A DNA stretch of 64,000 nt from Rhexocercosporidium sp. MPI-PUGE-AT-0058 (taxonomy: Eukaryota; Ascomycota; Leotiomycetes; Helotiales): assembly GCA_020746875.1 (NCBI GenBank), contig JAGTJL010000013.1, forward strand, positions 1,984,001 through 2,048,000. The letters are read 5' to 3'. The position numbers were made by a program, and so were the translations under genes. Within the stretch, counting starts at the first letter, position 1, and each line of letters starts with the position of its first letter. A model generated the notes under the pieces. That model was not told where the DNA came from. It did no database searches and saw only the letters and a program-made list of their open reading frames with translations. This document shows positions 47,329-57,651 of the stretch, in pieces.

Positions 47329-49987
47329 ATGGGGTACAATCTCCAGCTTGCTGCAAAAGCAGTAGTGCTTGCATCATTGGTAAGTACAAAAAGAAATTAG
47401 GACGTGTTTCCTGCTCATTTCGATAGATCACTGTATCTTTCGCCGGCGCTGTTGAGAAAAGACAATCTGCTGTCACAGGATGGGCTTACTATGGTTGCCA
47501 AACCGAGGCAACAAATGCTAGAGCTTTGGCATTGAAAGCAACTGCATATGATACCATGACACTCCAATCCTGTGCGACGGACTGCGCAGCATACACGTAT
47601 TTTGGAACCGAGTATGGACGAGAATGTAAGAAGATCATCACGAATGATACATGATATCTGACTTGGATAGGTTACTGTGGAAACTCCTTCGGCGCTGGGT
47701 CTGCTGTCGCCCCTCTAGCCGATTGTAGTTTTCCATGTGCCGGGAATGCAGCCCAGAAGTGCGGAGCTGGAAATCGATTATCTGTTTACAAGAAGGGAAC
47801 CGGAACTCCTGCATCGTCATCAACCAAGCCAGCAGGTACGACACCCACTGCTCAGCCAACTCAACCAGCCGGGCCAGGACCCCAGAAAGCAGGTCTTCCA
47901 TCCGGCTGGGTCTATTCTGGATGCATTCAGTAAGTCATTCACAGTACCGTTTTCTATTCTAACCGGATCAGGGACAATATCAATGCCAAGGAGAACGCCA
48001 ATATTCAAATCCCAACCTTTCCATATAAAGTTTGGGACACCGCGACAAATGATGCACCGTCATGCATTGCTCGCTGCCAGCAATTCGGATACAATGCTGC
48101 TGGATTGGAATACTCTTCTCAATGCTGTATGTCTGATACCTCCACACAACGTTCGGGCTGATTTGTATAGTTTGCGGAGATATCGAGAACATTGCCGTTG
48201 CATCTTGGCCAACAACTTCGACAAATCCACAAGACCCTCAATCATTCACCCGGGTTTCACCCCCGATCAAGTACGCTGACTCTGAATGCAATGCCGAATG
48301 CAGTGGTAACAAGAACTACTGGTGTGGTTCGGGAAACAAACTCACATATTACACTTGGACGACGTCGCCTACCAAGTTCTCGTTTCCAGCAGGCAACTCG
48401 GCTGGGAAATACTCTCTATTGATTGGTGGAGTCACAGTTCCTCTTATCACATCCCAGGCCATCACTGGCAAGGTTACATTTGTTGAAAAGTATGGTACTG
48501 GAGCCCCCAATGGGACGGGAGCGTACGAACTCGATCTTTCCCAGGTCGGTAACTCCGCGCTCGCTTGGAGGCAAATGACCGGCTTCAAGACCGATGTTTT
48601 CTGCTCGGCAGGCCTGACACTTCCCGACAAAGCCGGTCGACAAATCCTCGTCGGTGGATGGGCAGGTCAGTCGAATTACGGAGTTCGATTGTACTGGCCA
48701 GACGGATCAGCCGGAGTCAAAGGAACTCACCAATGGGTCGAGGATCCAAACAACCTCCAATTGCTCGTTCCAAGATGGTATCCCTCAGCCATGATCATGG
48801 CAAATGGCTCGATTCTTGTCGTAGGTGGTGAGATCGGACAGAATGCAGATGCACAGCCCAATCTCGAGATCTTGCCAAGAACTGGAGGAGGAACCGTCTA
48901 CTTGGACTTCCTCCAACGTACTCATCCATTCAACCTTTACCCATTCATCATGGTTGTCCCGTCAGGAATCTTCATCCTGTACTACAACGAAGCGAGAATC
49001 TTAGATGAAAAGACCTTTGCAACCAAGAAGATTCTACCAAATCTTCCAGGTGCTGTCAACAATCCAAACGGTGGAAGAACTTATCAGTTGCAGGGCTCAA
49101 TGATCGCATTACCGCAGTACGCTCCTTTCACAGATCCAATGGGAGTGTTGGCTTGTGGTGGATCGACTGAAGGAGGTGGATATGCCATTGACAACTGTGT
49201 TTCTGCCTATCCTGAAGCTGCCAACCCTGTTTGGACCATTGAGAGAATGGTAAGTTCCTCCGACACTTTCCCAGACATCACTGACATCTTGTAGCCCTCC
49301 AGACGAGTCATGCCAAACATGGCAGGTCTTCCAGATGGTACCTACGTGATTGTCGGCGGTGGACAGCACGGTGTTGCTGGTTTCGGCCTTGGAGGAGCAC
49401 CTAATTACAACGCTGTCATGTATGATCCAAAGAAGCCTGTCCATCAACGAATGAGCGTGATGGCCAATACAACAGTGGCTCGTATGTATCATTCCGAGGC
49501 TATTGTTCTTCTCGATGGAAGAGTCATGGTAACTGGTTCGGACCCAACTGGAGACTTCAACTCTCCTCCAACGAATTGGCCAGAGGAGTACAGAGTCGAG
49601 GTCTTCTCTCCTCCATATCTTCTCTCTGGCTTGGCGAGGCCTACTTTCTCCATCACAAACAAAGACTGGAAGTACGGAACTACTGTTACCTTCACTGTGA
49701 CTTCCGGATCGACAGCGAACTTAAAGGTGTCTCTTCTTGGGTCCGTTGCCAGCACCCACGGCAACAGTATGGGACAGAGGACACTGTTCCCTGCAGTCAC
49801 CTGCTCAGGAACCACTTGCACCGTCACCGTCCCACCCAACGCTCATGTCTGCCCTCCAACATGGTACATGATGTTCATTCTCGATGGGCCTACCCCTTCT
49901 GTTGGCCAATTTGTGCGAATTGGTGGTGATCCAGGAGCTCTCGGCAACTGGCCGAAGCTTCCTGGATTTGACCTTCCAGGTGTTTGA
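47329..49987 (+). CDS. WSC-domain glyoxal oxidase-like copper radical oxidase (AA5)
   Basis: Six exons are inferred: 47329-47379, 47427-47625, 47671-47929, 47972-48126, 48171-49249 and 49295-49987, giving 811 residues. A hydrophobic N terminus ends in KRQ, a likely Kex2-type site. Two WSC domains follow ([17 protein letters not shown], later [19 protein letters not shown]), joined by a Ser/Thr/Pro linker; WSC domains bind cell-wall glycans. The catalytic part has the copper-radical set: Cys in [17 protein letters not shown], Tyr in PRWYPSAMI, Tyr-His in [10 protein letters not shown] and His in [11 protein letters not shown]. Such enzymes oxidise aldehydes or alcohols outside the cell and release hydrogen peroxide. 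The gene looks intact. Confidence 0.92.
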
Positions 49988-50251
49988 ACAGGGGAAGAGC
50001 TTAATGCTAATGTCTTAATGTGTGGTACTATACTTTTTATCACTATAATATCAGCTGTTTTCTTCAACCTTGGCAGCCTTCAGTTCAAAATACGAACTAT
50101 TCCCATTGCTTAGTCTCGCTTTGTTCTGATTGGGGTAGGGACCAGATTATTTCCTCCCATGATCTCACTGCGAGTGGTATTGATTAGAAACCGATTCGCA
50201 AAATTGACTTAAACGATCGCACATCTCCTTGCTGCTGTGTACTTTTTGCAG
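49988..50251. other. Short intergenic gap
   Basis: This holds the 3' end of the glyoxal oxidase gene, and probably the lost first exon and promoter of the decayed MFS transporter that follows; I see neither clearly. Confidence 0.35.
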
Positions 50252-50788
50252 TTTCTTGACAAGACGACGTTGTCATACTATTATAATGGGAATTAGGAGA
50301 GATACTCATCTTGAGGGACAAGTCGAACTTGTCTATGCTGTTCTATATTGGTACGGTACTCCAACCTCAATCTTCTCCGCTGACAATCTAGGCTTCCTCG
50401 CTGAGTTCCCAAGACAATACCTCGGCCAACAAATCTCTCGCCTCAGTTTATATCTTGGGGTCAACCTCATGCTGCATGTACATCGTTCGCTGGTCTGGCG
50501 GTCTGCCGAACTCTTCGAAAGCTGTGTCGCTCCAATTCTAGTCCTCATCATTGCAATCTGGTAAATGAAAGAAGAACAAGGCCGTCGGGTCGCTTGGGTT
50601 TCGTCTGTAACTCTCTGACGATAATATTCAGTGGACTACTGGTATATGGAGTAAGCTTCATCTAGTCTAAGTTTGCAAGTTGGAGAATCTTCTTCGTCGC
50701 TATCGGTGGCTTCACAGTTGGTGTTGGGGCATTGGTTTGTGTATTCCTACCTGATTCTCCTGTCAAGGCAAAGAGATTACGCCTTTAA
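50252..50788 (+). pseudogene. Decayed, truncated MFS transporter (Dal5-type)
   Basis: Right after an intact-looking acceptor (TTTTGCAG) the plus strand reads FLDKTTLSY, then after a frame change MGIRRDTHLEGQ, then in further frames AEFPRQYLGQQISRLSLYLG, FESCVAPILVLIIAIW, SLTIIFSGLLVYGVSF and RIFFVAIGGFTVGVGALV, ending at LPDSPVKAKRL. These are helices 1 to 6 of an anion:cation symporter transporter, in correct order. At least four frame changes are needed, the first exon is missing and the C-terminal half is absent. It is a relic of the same broad family as the intact gene at 8859-10621 but not a recent copy of it. Confidence 0.82.
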
Positions 50789-50953
50789 TACTTGCAGTCT
50801 GGAAGTTCATCTGTCCTTAATATTCTCTTTGAAACCAATCATGGGTGTTCGGTGGTAGATACAAACATGATTGTGTGTGTATTCTCCTCCCTCCTTGGGG
50901 AACATACACGATGATTCGGCAAGCCTTTCCCCAGAAACTCCTTCTCTATCACC

Positions 50954-51670
50954 CTAGCAACTCTTCGCCCCAGTCTTTGCTACAGGCGTTGTATACGCTC
51001 CATTCTTGTCCCCAAGACACTCAGCAACCGTAACCATCTTCAGGTTATTTTTCTTTGCCCAATCAATCGTCCAAGGCGCAAGTGTACTCGCTGTACTGGG
51101 GATTGTCTCATGCATCAGAATGATATGCGGTCCAACCGTCAATTTCTTCTCCGAGCTTGCAGGAGTCTCTTTATTCCAATCTCCAGAGTCGACATCCCAC
51201 GTCACGATGCGGTAGCCTAGACCCTTGAGCACACTGACAGTTTGACCTCCTGTAGCGCCGTTTGGTGGTCGCATGTATGTTGGTTTGACGCCGAGGATGT
51301 TGGAGAACGCCGTTTCCAGTTTGGTCATCTGGGTGGTGATTTCTGTTGCCGAGAGAGTATTGAGCCCCTTGTGATCCCACGTGTGAGAAGCGATTTGATG
51401 CCCAGCAGCAAAGGTAGCGTTGAGGACAGAAGCTTGCGAGTAGATGCAGTTGTACAAGGTGCCTGTGACGAAGAATGTTGCTTTGGCACCAGCTGCATTC
51501 AGTGCATTTACAATCGAGGGGTGATATGTCCATGGGCCATCGTCGAAGGTTAGGGCGATGGTATTAGGAGCGGTGCATTTTGTAATGATAGTCCCGGGGG
51601 ATGGGCCAGCTTGAGATGCCTGTGGGAGGGCTGCAGCAAGATTGACGAGGAACAGAATGAAAGCATGCAT
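50954..51670 (-). CDS. Secreted polysaccharide deacetylase (CE4, chitin deacetylase-like)
   Basis: A single exon encodes 238 residues. The first 17 residues (MHAFILFLVNLAAALPQ) are a signal peptide. All five NodB motifs of carbohydrate esterase family 4 are present: TFDDGP (41-46, catalytic base and metal Asp), HTWDH (96-100, metal His pair), RPP (134-136), DSGDW (161-165) and LMH (His187). The enzyme should remove N-acetyl groups from chitin or chitooligosaccharides at the surface, a reaction linked to wall remodelling and to hiding chitin fragments. I chose the ATG at 51670 because it begins the signal peptide; an ATG 24 codons upstream would bury it. No chitin-binding module or anchor is seen. 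Confidence 0.93.
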   Translation of the reverse strand: MHAFILFLVNLAAALPQASQAGPSPGTIITKCTAPNTIALTFDDGPWTYHPSIVNALNAAGAKATFFVTGTLYNCIYSQASVLNATFAAGHQIASHTWDHKGLNTLSATEITTQMTKLETAFSNILGVKPTYMRPPNGATGGQTVSVLKGLGYRIVTWDVDSGDWNKETPASSEKKLTVGPHIILMHETIPSTASTLAPWTIDWAKKNNLKMVTVAECLGDKNGAYTTPVAKTGAKSC

Positions 51671-52045
51671 CTTGAAGTCTGGATAGCAAACTTCATCGCA
51701 CAAAGAGGAAACACTGTGTTGTATATATAGACTTCGGCTCACCGGAGCGGGGGCTGTTCGATTCAGCCAATTTGATGGCCAAGACGGGTTGGGACGTAGA
51801 GAATTAATCAGAGGATGCAGAGTGGCGTTGAGCCAAGACAGATTTTGAGGAATTCCGAGAGATCTGTACTCTTCCCCAGGGACAATTTAGCCGGCTGGAA
51901 AGTAAATCCCGATGTGCTCTGTCTTCGCTTATCTAGAACTTGGAAGAGAGCGTGTCCTGTTAAACTTCAAACAAACATGAGCTTTAGGAGTAGCAACTTC
52001 CAAAAAACTCTCCTCGAACGGATGAACATGCTGCATTAATTCTTC
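51671..52045. other. Promoter interval of the deacetylase gene
   Basis: This 375-base stretch carries the deacetylase promoter, with a TATA-like box at 51722-51729, and the 3' end of the rhamnosidase gene. No other feature is seen. Confidence 0.5.
51722..51729 (-). promoter_or_regulatory. TATA-like box of the deacetylase gene
   Basis: TATATATA lies 52 bases upstream of the ATG at 51670, a sensible distance for a TATA element with a short leader. It is assigned by position and sequence only. Confidence 0.45.
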
Positions 52046-54255
52046 TTATACCCGGTACTTCACCGCAAAGGTATGCGTCTCTCCACCCTCAATAGCCATG
52101 CTCATATATCCATTATCGATCCTTCCGTCGACGATCATTGAATCATAGGAGATTGTCCCATTCGCCGCCGGAATCGAGACAACACCTTTGGTTCCTGCAG
52201 GACCGGCAACACTTATAAAGAACCCTGTAGGATCACGAGTCCAGCTGACATTGATCGGCCCATTTGGGGTAGGAACTCTTCCCTTCGCCCATTTCACATC
52301 TCCCGGGATTGGCTTCACACTCCAAGTTGAGAATCCTGGTCCTCTAGGCATCACCCCAAGGATGTAATTCGTCAATGCAGGCACTACTCCAGTTCCCCAT
52401 CCATGTGCCATTGATGTAAATCCATCTTCGTATGGCTCTCCATTGGCCCCGATGCCTTCCCATGTCGTGATTCCTGGGTCATGTGTTGACATCCATCCAT
52501 AAAGTCTTCTGATCTCCTCCAACGCACTGTCTGCAAGTCCTGTCTTGAAGCGCGCCTCGATCTCGAAGTAAGAGATGAATGCATACACTCGCTGAGAGAA
52601 TGGTCCGATCACATCGTTGTCGTAGAAAGAGTTTCCGTAAGGCCGAGCGTGGTTGATCGAAAGGTAGGAAAGGATTGACTTTGCTCGAGTCGAATTTGCA
52701 ACCCCGCTCACAATGCTGAGACTGTTCCCATCTTGAGCATGAGTTTGACATGGTTCATCGTCGCATGCGCCATCGTAAAAGGCACCTGCTAAAGTGTCGA
52801 ACAAGCCGTCCATCGCAGCAGAAACATTTCGTGCCCGTGCACTCCACCGAGAAGCATCACTCTCATGGCCGAGGTACTTGGCCATCGATGCAGCATTATC
52901 GAGAGCGATAACATAGAGAGCATTGTAGTAGGTGACTGGCCCAGTTCGAGGGAGAAATGCGTAGTCTCCGTAGCCACCTGCGACGCCAACTCGCTTGTCC
53001 AGCAGCCCGGTTGAGGGGTCGGTCGTGGAGGGGTAGAAATCATCCAGGACCTTCAAAAGATTCGGGTAATACTTTGTGACGTAATCGACATCACCAGTAT
53101 ACATGAAGAGATCGTAGCTGCATGCTACCCACCAAAGAGGATAGTCGTAAAGAGGGAGGGTATAGTTGTTGCTTGGGAGGTCAGCAAGGTCCGCAACATG
53201 CTCATAAAACCTACATAGACGCAGGAGGAAGCCACCCATCGTTTCTCTGATGATCTGCAATATCTGCCAGGACATTCTTTGTTGCAATCGACGTATCGTG
53301 GCTGACATACGATGTTCTCGAAGCAACTGCAAGATCTCCAACGTACGGGTCTCGGTCTCGTTTCGCACCATCATGTAGGACGAGTTTTCCTACCAGAGTT
53401 GGACTTCCTGCTCTCCTTGGATCTGTATCACTCAAACGAAAAGTATCGGTACACATATCGTTGGTGTAGACTCCATCATACCACCATTGATTTAGCTGAT
53501 CGTCCGAACTTTCGAAGTAGCCGGTGAAAGTGTCTGGGGTTCCAAGAAAGCCAGTGAAGTTGAGACTCATCGAATTGATGGAGACCTGACCGTAGGACGA
53601 CGTGTACGGAGCATCCCATGGGAGGGAGTCGAGGTAGATCTTGACGTATCTGAATCCGTGAAGACCATCATTGCAGACTTTCTTCTTGAACTCGCAGCCA
53701 CGATTTGCAGTCCACGTGTACGCATCAGGATGAACAGCAATCTGATCAGATCCTGGGGTGATTGTTTCTCCCTGACTTGTCAGAAGTGAAGACGAGATAG
53801 GGGGTTAAACTCACATTGTCCGAACGCGAGAAATCACTCAAATCGCTGAGGAATTGAAGAGTCTCGGAGAATGCCAGTCTGATCCCAGGAAGACCTGGCG
53901 TTGTATTGAATGCGCCTCCGAACTCTATTGAAAGAAGCCCAGCAATGTTCTGACCGAAATCTACAACAATAGCTGGTGCGATGTCTGATGGGGAAGCATG
54001 GGCCCAGGTGGTGCTTTGTGCCGCAGCGTTCCTCGTCAAGGTTGTTGATCCTTTCCCGGTGAGTAAACCTTCTGGGTTGGTGACATTCCCACGTGTATAT
54101 TGCCCGAGCACGCGTACAGGTCGTACAACCTGATTTGGGGGAGATCGTACGTATTTCTGCCAATCCTCGCGGGCGTTGAGTTGGTCTTGCCATTGATATT
54201 CTGCAAGAGCGGGGGTTATGAAGAGAAAAATAAAGATGCGTATCCTGAACAACAT
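52046..54255 (-). CDS. Secreted GH78 alpha-L-rhamnosidase-like enzyme
   Basis: Three exons are inferred: 54255-53815, 53771-53215 and 53171-52046, giving 707 residues. MLFRIRIFIFLFITPALA is a signal peptide. The N-terminal third is a beta-rich domain (IVVDFGQNIAGLLSIEF), as in GH78. The catalytic (alpha/alpha)6-barrel begins at QLNQWWYDGVYTNDMCTDTF, continues through DGWLPPAS and YPLWWVACSYDLFMYTGD, and includes NSFYDNDVIGPFSQRVYAF and TSMAHGWGTGVVPALTNYIL. The C-terminal 100 residues form the usual beta-sandwich. The enzyme should release L-rhamnose from plant pectin or glycosides outside the cell. Length and domain order fit the family; the exact linkage is unknown. Confidence 0.9.
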
Positions 54256-54310
54256 CGTCGCGGCATGAAGCTATGGAATCTTGAATCGATGGTGCGATTG
54301 AAGACGTTCA

Positions 54311-54317
54311 TATATAC
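54311..54317 (-). promoter_or_regulatory. TATA-like box of the rhamnosidase gene
   Basis: GTATATA on the minus strand lies about 56 bases upstream of the ATG at 54255. It is assigned from position and sequence only. Confidence 0.35.
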
Positions 54318-54424
54318 TTTGTCTCAGGTCGAGCAGCGGCAGTCGCGCACAGATCACTGTGGATGGTTGTTTCCGAGGAACTTTAGGATTGGTTGACAGG
54401 CGAGAACAGTGGGTTCGAAGAAAA

Positions 54425-54441
54425 GGGGGGGGGGGGGGGGG
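54425..54441 (+). repeat. Run of 17 G
   Basis: A pure G homopolymer lies about 170 bases upstream of the rhamnosidase start codon. Its length may vary between strains and could be a sequencing-sensitive site. Confidence 0.8.
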
Positions 54442-55488
54442 CTAAACTGATTCTCCGCATCACAATCACTTTGCGCATGACCTCTAGCAAACTGTCTGCT
54501 GGCACTAGAATGATCTCCGTACTTGAAATGATCAGAATGAGCTGTTGGCATATAGCAAAGCCCGTCATATGAACCTCATTTCGCGGGGATTTAGCGGGGC
54601 ATGATCACAATGTCCCCTTTTGGGACTTGGCCGAGGTATGGCATTGATATTTCTACATTATTTTGGGGTTTGCTTTGGGTGTTACGTTCCATCGATATCT
54701 GCCTTCGCTGTGCGTGAAATGCTGTGAGTGTCTCCGAGCCAAGGTAAGTAAGTGTTTAGAAGTCGAAGATCATTTCCTGGTCCTGCAAGCTCGCTCATTT
54801 GTGTTTCCACTGTTTGACATCACGGATTATTCATGTCTGAGGTATGGCAAGCCAGACGTCAAATACTGTAGTCCTGGTCGGGAACCGAATTTTTATAAGG
54901 AGAGAGGTTTTTTTTCGCACAATCTAATCACTTAGGACCTTGGTCGAAAGGCACAGGAAGGTTTCCTTGAGAAGTCGGGCATCACAATTTGCATATATCA
55001 AGATGCAGCACTAGATTCGAAAGCCAGTTGTTGGCCGGTGCACGTCTTCTATGTCATAATCTCTCGCTTCTAATGATTTCTAATGTAGAAGCCTGGACTT
55101 GCTCAAGTCTTTTGATGTCAACATAGAAGTTTTGAATGAGAAGCCTCCAAGTCAAGACACAAATCTGTCAGTGCGGGGTGGGGAATTCACAAAATCTAAA
55201 TCCCACTATCGTCTATCTTGGCTTAGAAGGATATACACCCATCGAAACCAACTGAAATCATCGTTAGATATTCCCACTCTTGCATTTATGCCCAGACAAT
55301 TGCGTCAGAAAGAAGCCCCTCTCAATAGCACAGCCCGGCCAAGGCTCGAACTTCAATGCCCCACCAACGAAGCTTCAGCCTGAGACTGCGCCGCGCACTC
55401 AAGTATTGCATATATTTGTTAACCCTCCCCAAACAGATTCTTCGAAACACTTAATCAATTCGCGTCACTGAGACAGATCTAGGCTAAG

Positions 55489-56619
55489 ATGACCTCCATC
55501 CATGAACGACTCCAATCAGCCTCGGCTCAGAACACCAGCCTTCTCAAAACCATATCCGAGACCGAGTACTCTGTCTCTGCACACCAGCAAACAAATCAAT
55601 ACATCGGTACGCTGAAGAAGGACATTGCTGCTCAGGAAAAGAAGTTGGCTGAGTTGAATCGACATGTTGACCGCGAATATGCCGACCACAAGAAGTATCG
55701 AGACTCTCATATGAAGAGGTTGGCTTTCAAGCTGGGAGGGAGGAAGGAGAAATTCCAAGCTGATGCATCGAGGGAGGAGAAGGAGTGGTTAGATGCAGTT
55801 GGTAAGTAGGCTTTCCCTGGCTGATCGGACAGGAATTAATTGAATTCAGCAACGCAATTGAAGACAAATCAAGGACTTGATCATTTGAATTTGAATCTTG
55901 CAGATGCAGCCAAGACCAGTGCGGAGTTCAAAGCTATCGTCGATTTGCATAATCATGCAAAAGCGGAATTGGACGCCTTGTATAAGTTAATCTTCGACGG
56001 ACCAACTCCCGGAATCCCAGATGAGGATGAAAGAGAACGAGCTGTCGGAATTGCGGAGACCAACTACAACAACATTTCACTGCGCCTGAGCACGGAAAAG
56101 CAAGCCAGAGATATCCTGACCGAAGCCGAGAAGTTCCTCCAAAGTGCACTCTCCGAAATCCTCGACGCAGAGAGCCATGCAACCATGGATATGTGGGGAA
56201 TTGGTGGGACTTTTACTGAAATGGCTGAGCACAGCGCCTTGAGTCAATGTCAACAGCACGTTTCTCAAGTCGAGCAGTTAATTTCCCAGGCTCAGCGTGT
56301 TCAACCTGCTGTCCAGGGGATTGGGGATATGAGGATTGCCCAGATGAACTTCATGAGTAATGTGGTATTCGACAACATCTTCTCCGATATGCAAATGCGA
56401 GAACGCATCCAGGAATCGCTGAAGCAGTTGCAAGCAGCTCGGACTAGGTTGCAGAGGGAGCTGGGAGCATCGGATCGACGGAGGGATGATATCCAAAAGG
56501 AGCTGGATCAGTTGCAAGTGGTTCTCGACAGGAAGAGGGTAGAGTTACAGGATTGTCGAAGGAGAGCCTTTGAAGAAATTGCGGGTTTGCCTGAGTACTC
56601 GGAGGAACCACCGGAGTAG
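55489..56619 (+). CDS. Coiled-coil protein of unknown function
   Basis: Two exons, 55489-55801 and 55850-56619, encode 360 residues. The protein is highly charged and rich in Glu, Gln, Lys and Ala. Long heptad-like helices are visible at residues 30-100 (GTLKKDIAAQEKKLAELNR) and again in the last 80 residues (ESLKQLQAARTRLQRELG). A central Gly-containing segment, MDMWGIGGTFTEMAEH, is the least helical part and the best candidate for a family signature. No signal peptide or membrane helix is seen, so the product is probably cytosolic. Similar unnamed coiled-coil proteins occur in other fungi; I assign no function. Confidence 0.8.
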
Positions 56620-57651
56620 GAGCTTGCTGTTTTGTTGATTACGCACCTAGTGTCTTAAGGGATTTCAAATAAGCACATGTGGTCAGAGCTGCTTCTTGAT
56701 TTCCGTGAAGGTATAAGTATCCTTTTTGTTACAACAATAGTGTTTCTCGGGTTTATCCCCCCAAGACTTCACTGTCGAATTCGCATTCCGTCGCGCTCCT
56801 CTTACAATTCCCATGACGCTTTTCTGTGGCGTAAATCCCATTTTTTTTTTCAAACCAAAACAAATTAAATGCTTTAGTAAAGTCAGTCCAACGCCCATAG
56901 TCTGAAAGGTGTAACTGAAACTGGACTGAGATGAGAGCATTTGCGTGCGACAAAAAAAGCCTATTAACCCCTAGAGAGATAGGCAATGTGCACAAAGTTG
57001 TCTAAGGTGATTTCTTTCTTTCAGAGTCTTTCCTCCACTTTGTTCATAGTATTAGCATGTCTTGGCTTCCCCGAAGAGTTGATCTGGTGTTCCGTTGATC
57101 GAGTACTGGTCCACAGCGCCACGAAGAGGCACCTGGACTTTGCAGTAACGGAAAGTGCTGTACTCGGGAGAGAACTTTGGGCAAATATTTTAGATAACAA
57201 TCTTTCAATTATGGGTTGAAAACCCAGAATACGAGTTCCTCTTGTCAACACCCCTTGAAAACATCCGCACTTGTTCTGCTGTGCAGAGGAGCAATGTCTT
57301 CTAAGTTAGTACTCTTGATTATAAATTTTCATCTTGTCACATGGGGTTGAAGCATAAGACGTTCGCCAGATGGCTGCATACATTGACGAAGGAAATGCAT
57401 GCTCTTGAAGACAAACTTTAAGTGAAAACAATACAAAGCTCGTTCGCGACGAGTGTAAAACGTGATGGCGATGGCATTTACAAAGATCCCCGTTTCCATG
57501 CAACAGCGAATACGACTTCACAAGACTTAATATATCGTAATAAAGCTTATGGGAGCCATTTTGAGTATCGTCGGCTGTGATTCGTGAACGTCAGCATCGA
57601 AGGAGGGAGGATTTGTTCGTTATCCGAATGATTGTGATGATATGACGCAAT
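56620..57651. other. Convergent intergenic region
   Basis: The stretch lies between the 3' ends of the coiled-coil gene and the Zn2Cys6 regulator. I see no gene in it. Confidence 0.5.

Larger units (their letters stand above)
54256..55488. other. Intergenic with a G homopolymer
   Basis: No gene is seen. The left part is the promoter of the rhamnosidase and includes a run of 17 G at 54425-54441. The right part leads into the coiled-coil gene at 55489. Confidence 0.5.

Noticed and set aside
51671..51742. Upstream in-frame ATG of the deacetylase gene
   Set aside because: Starting there would bury the clear signal peptide, and the segment contains the TATA-like box.
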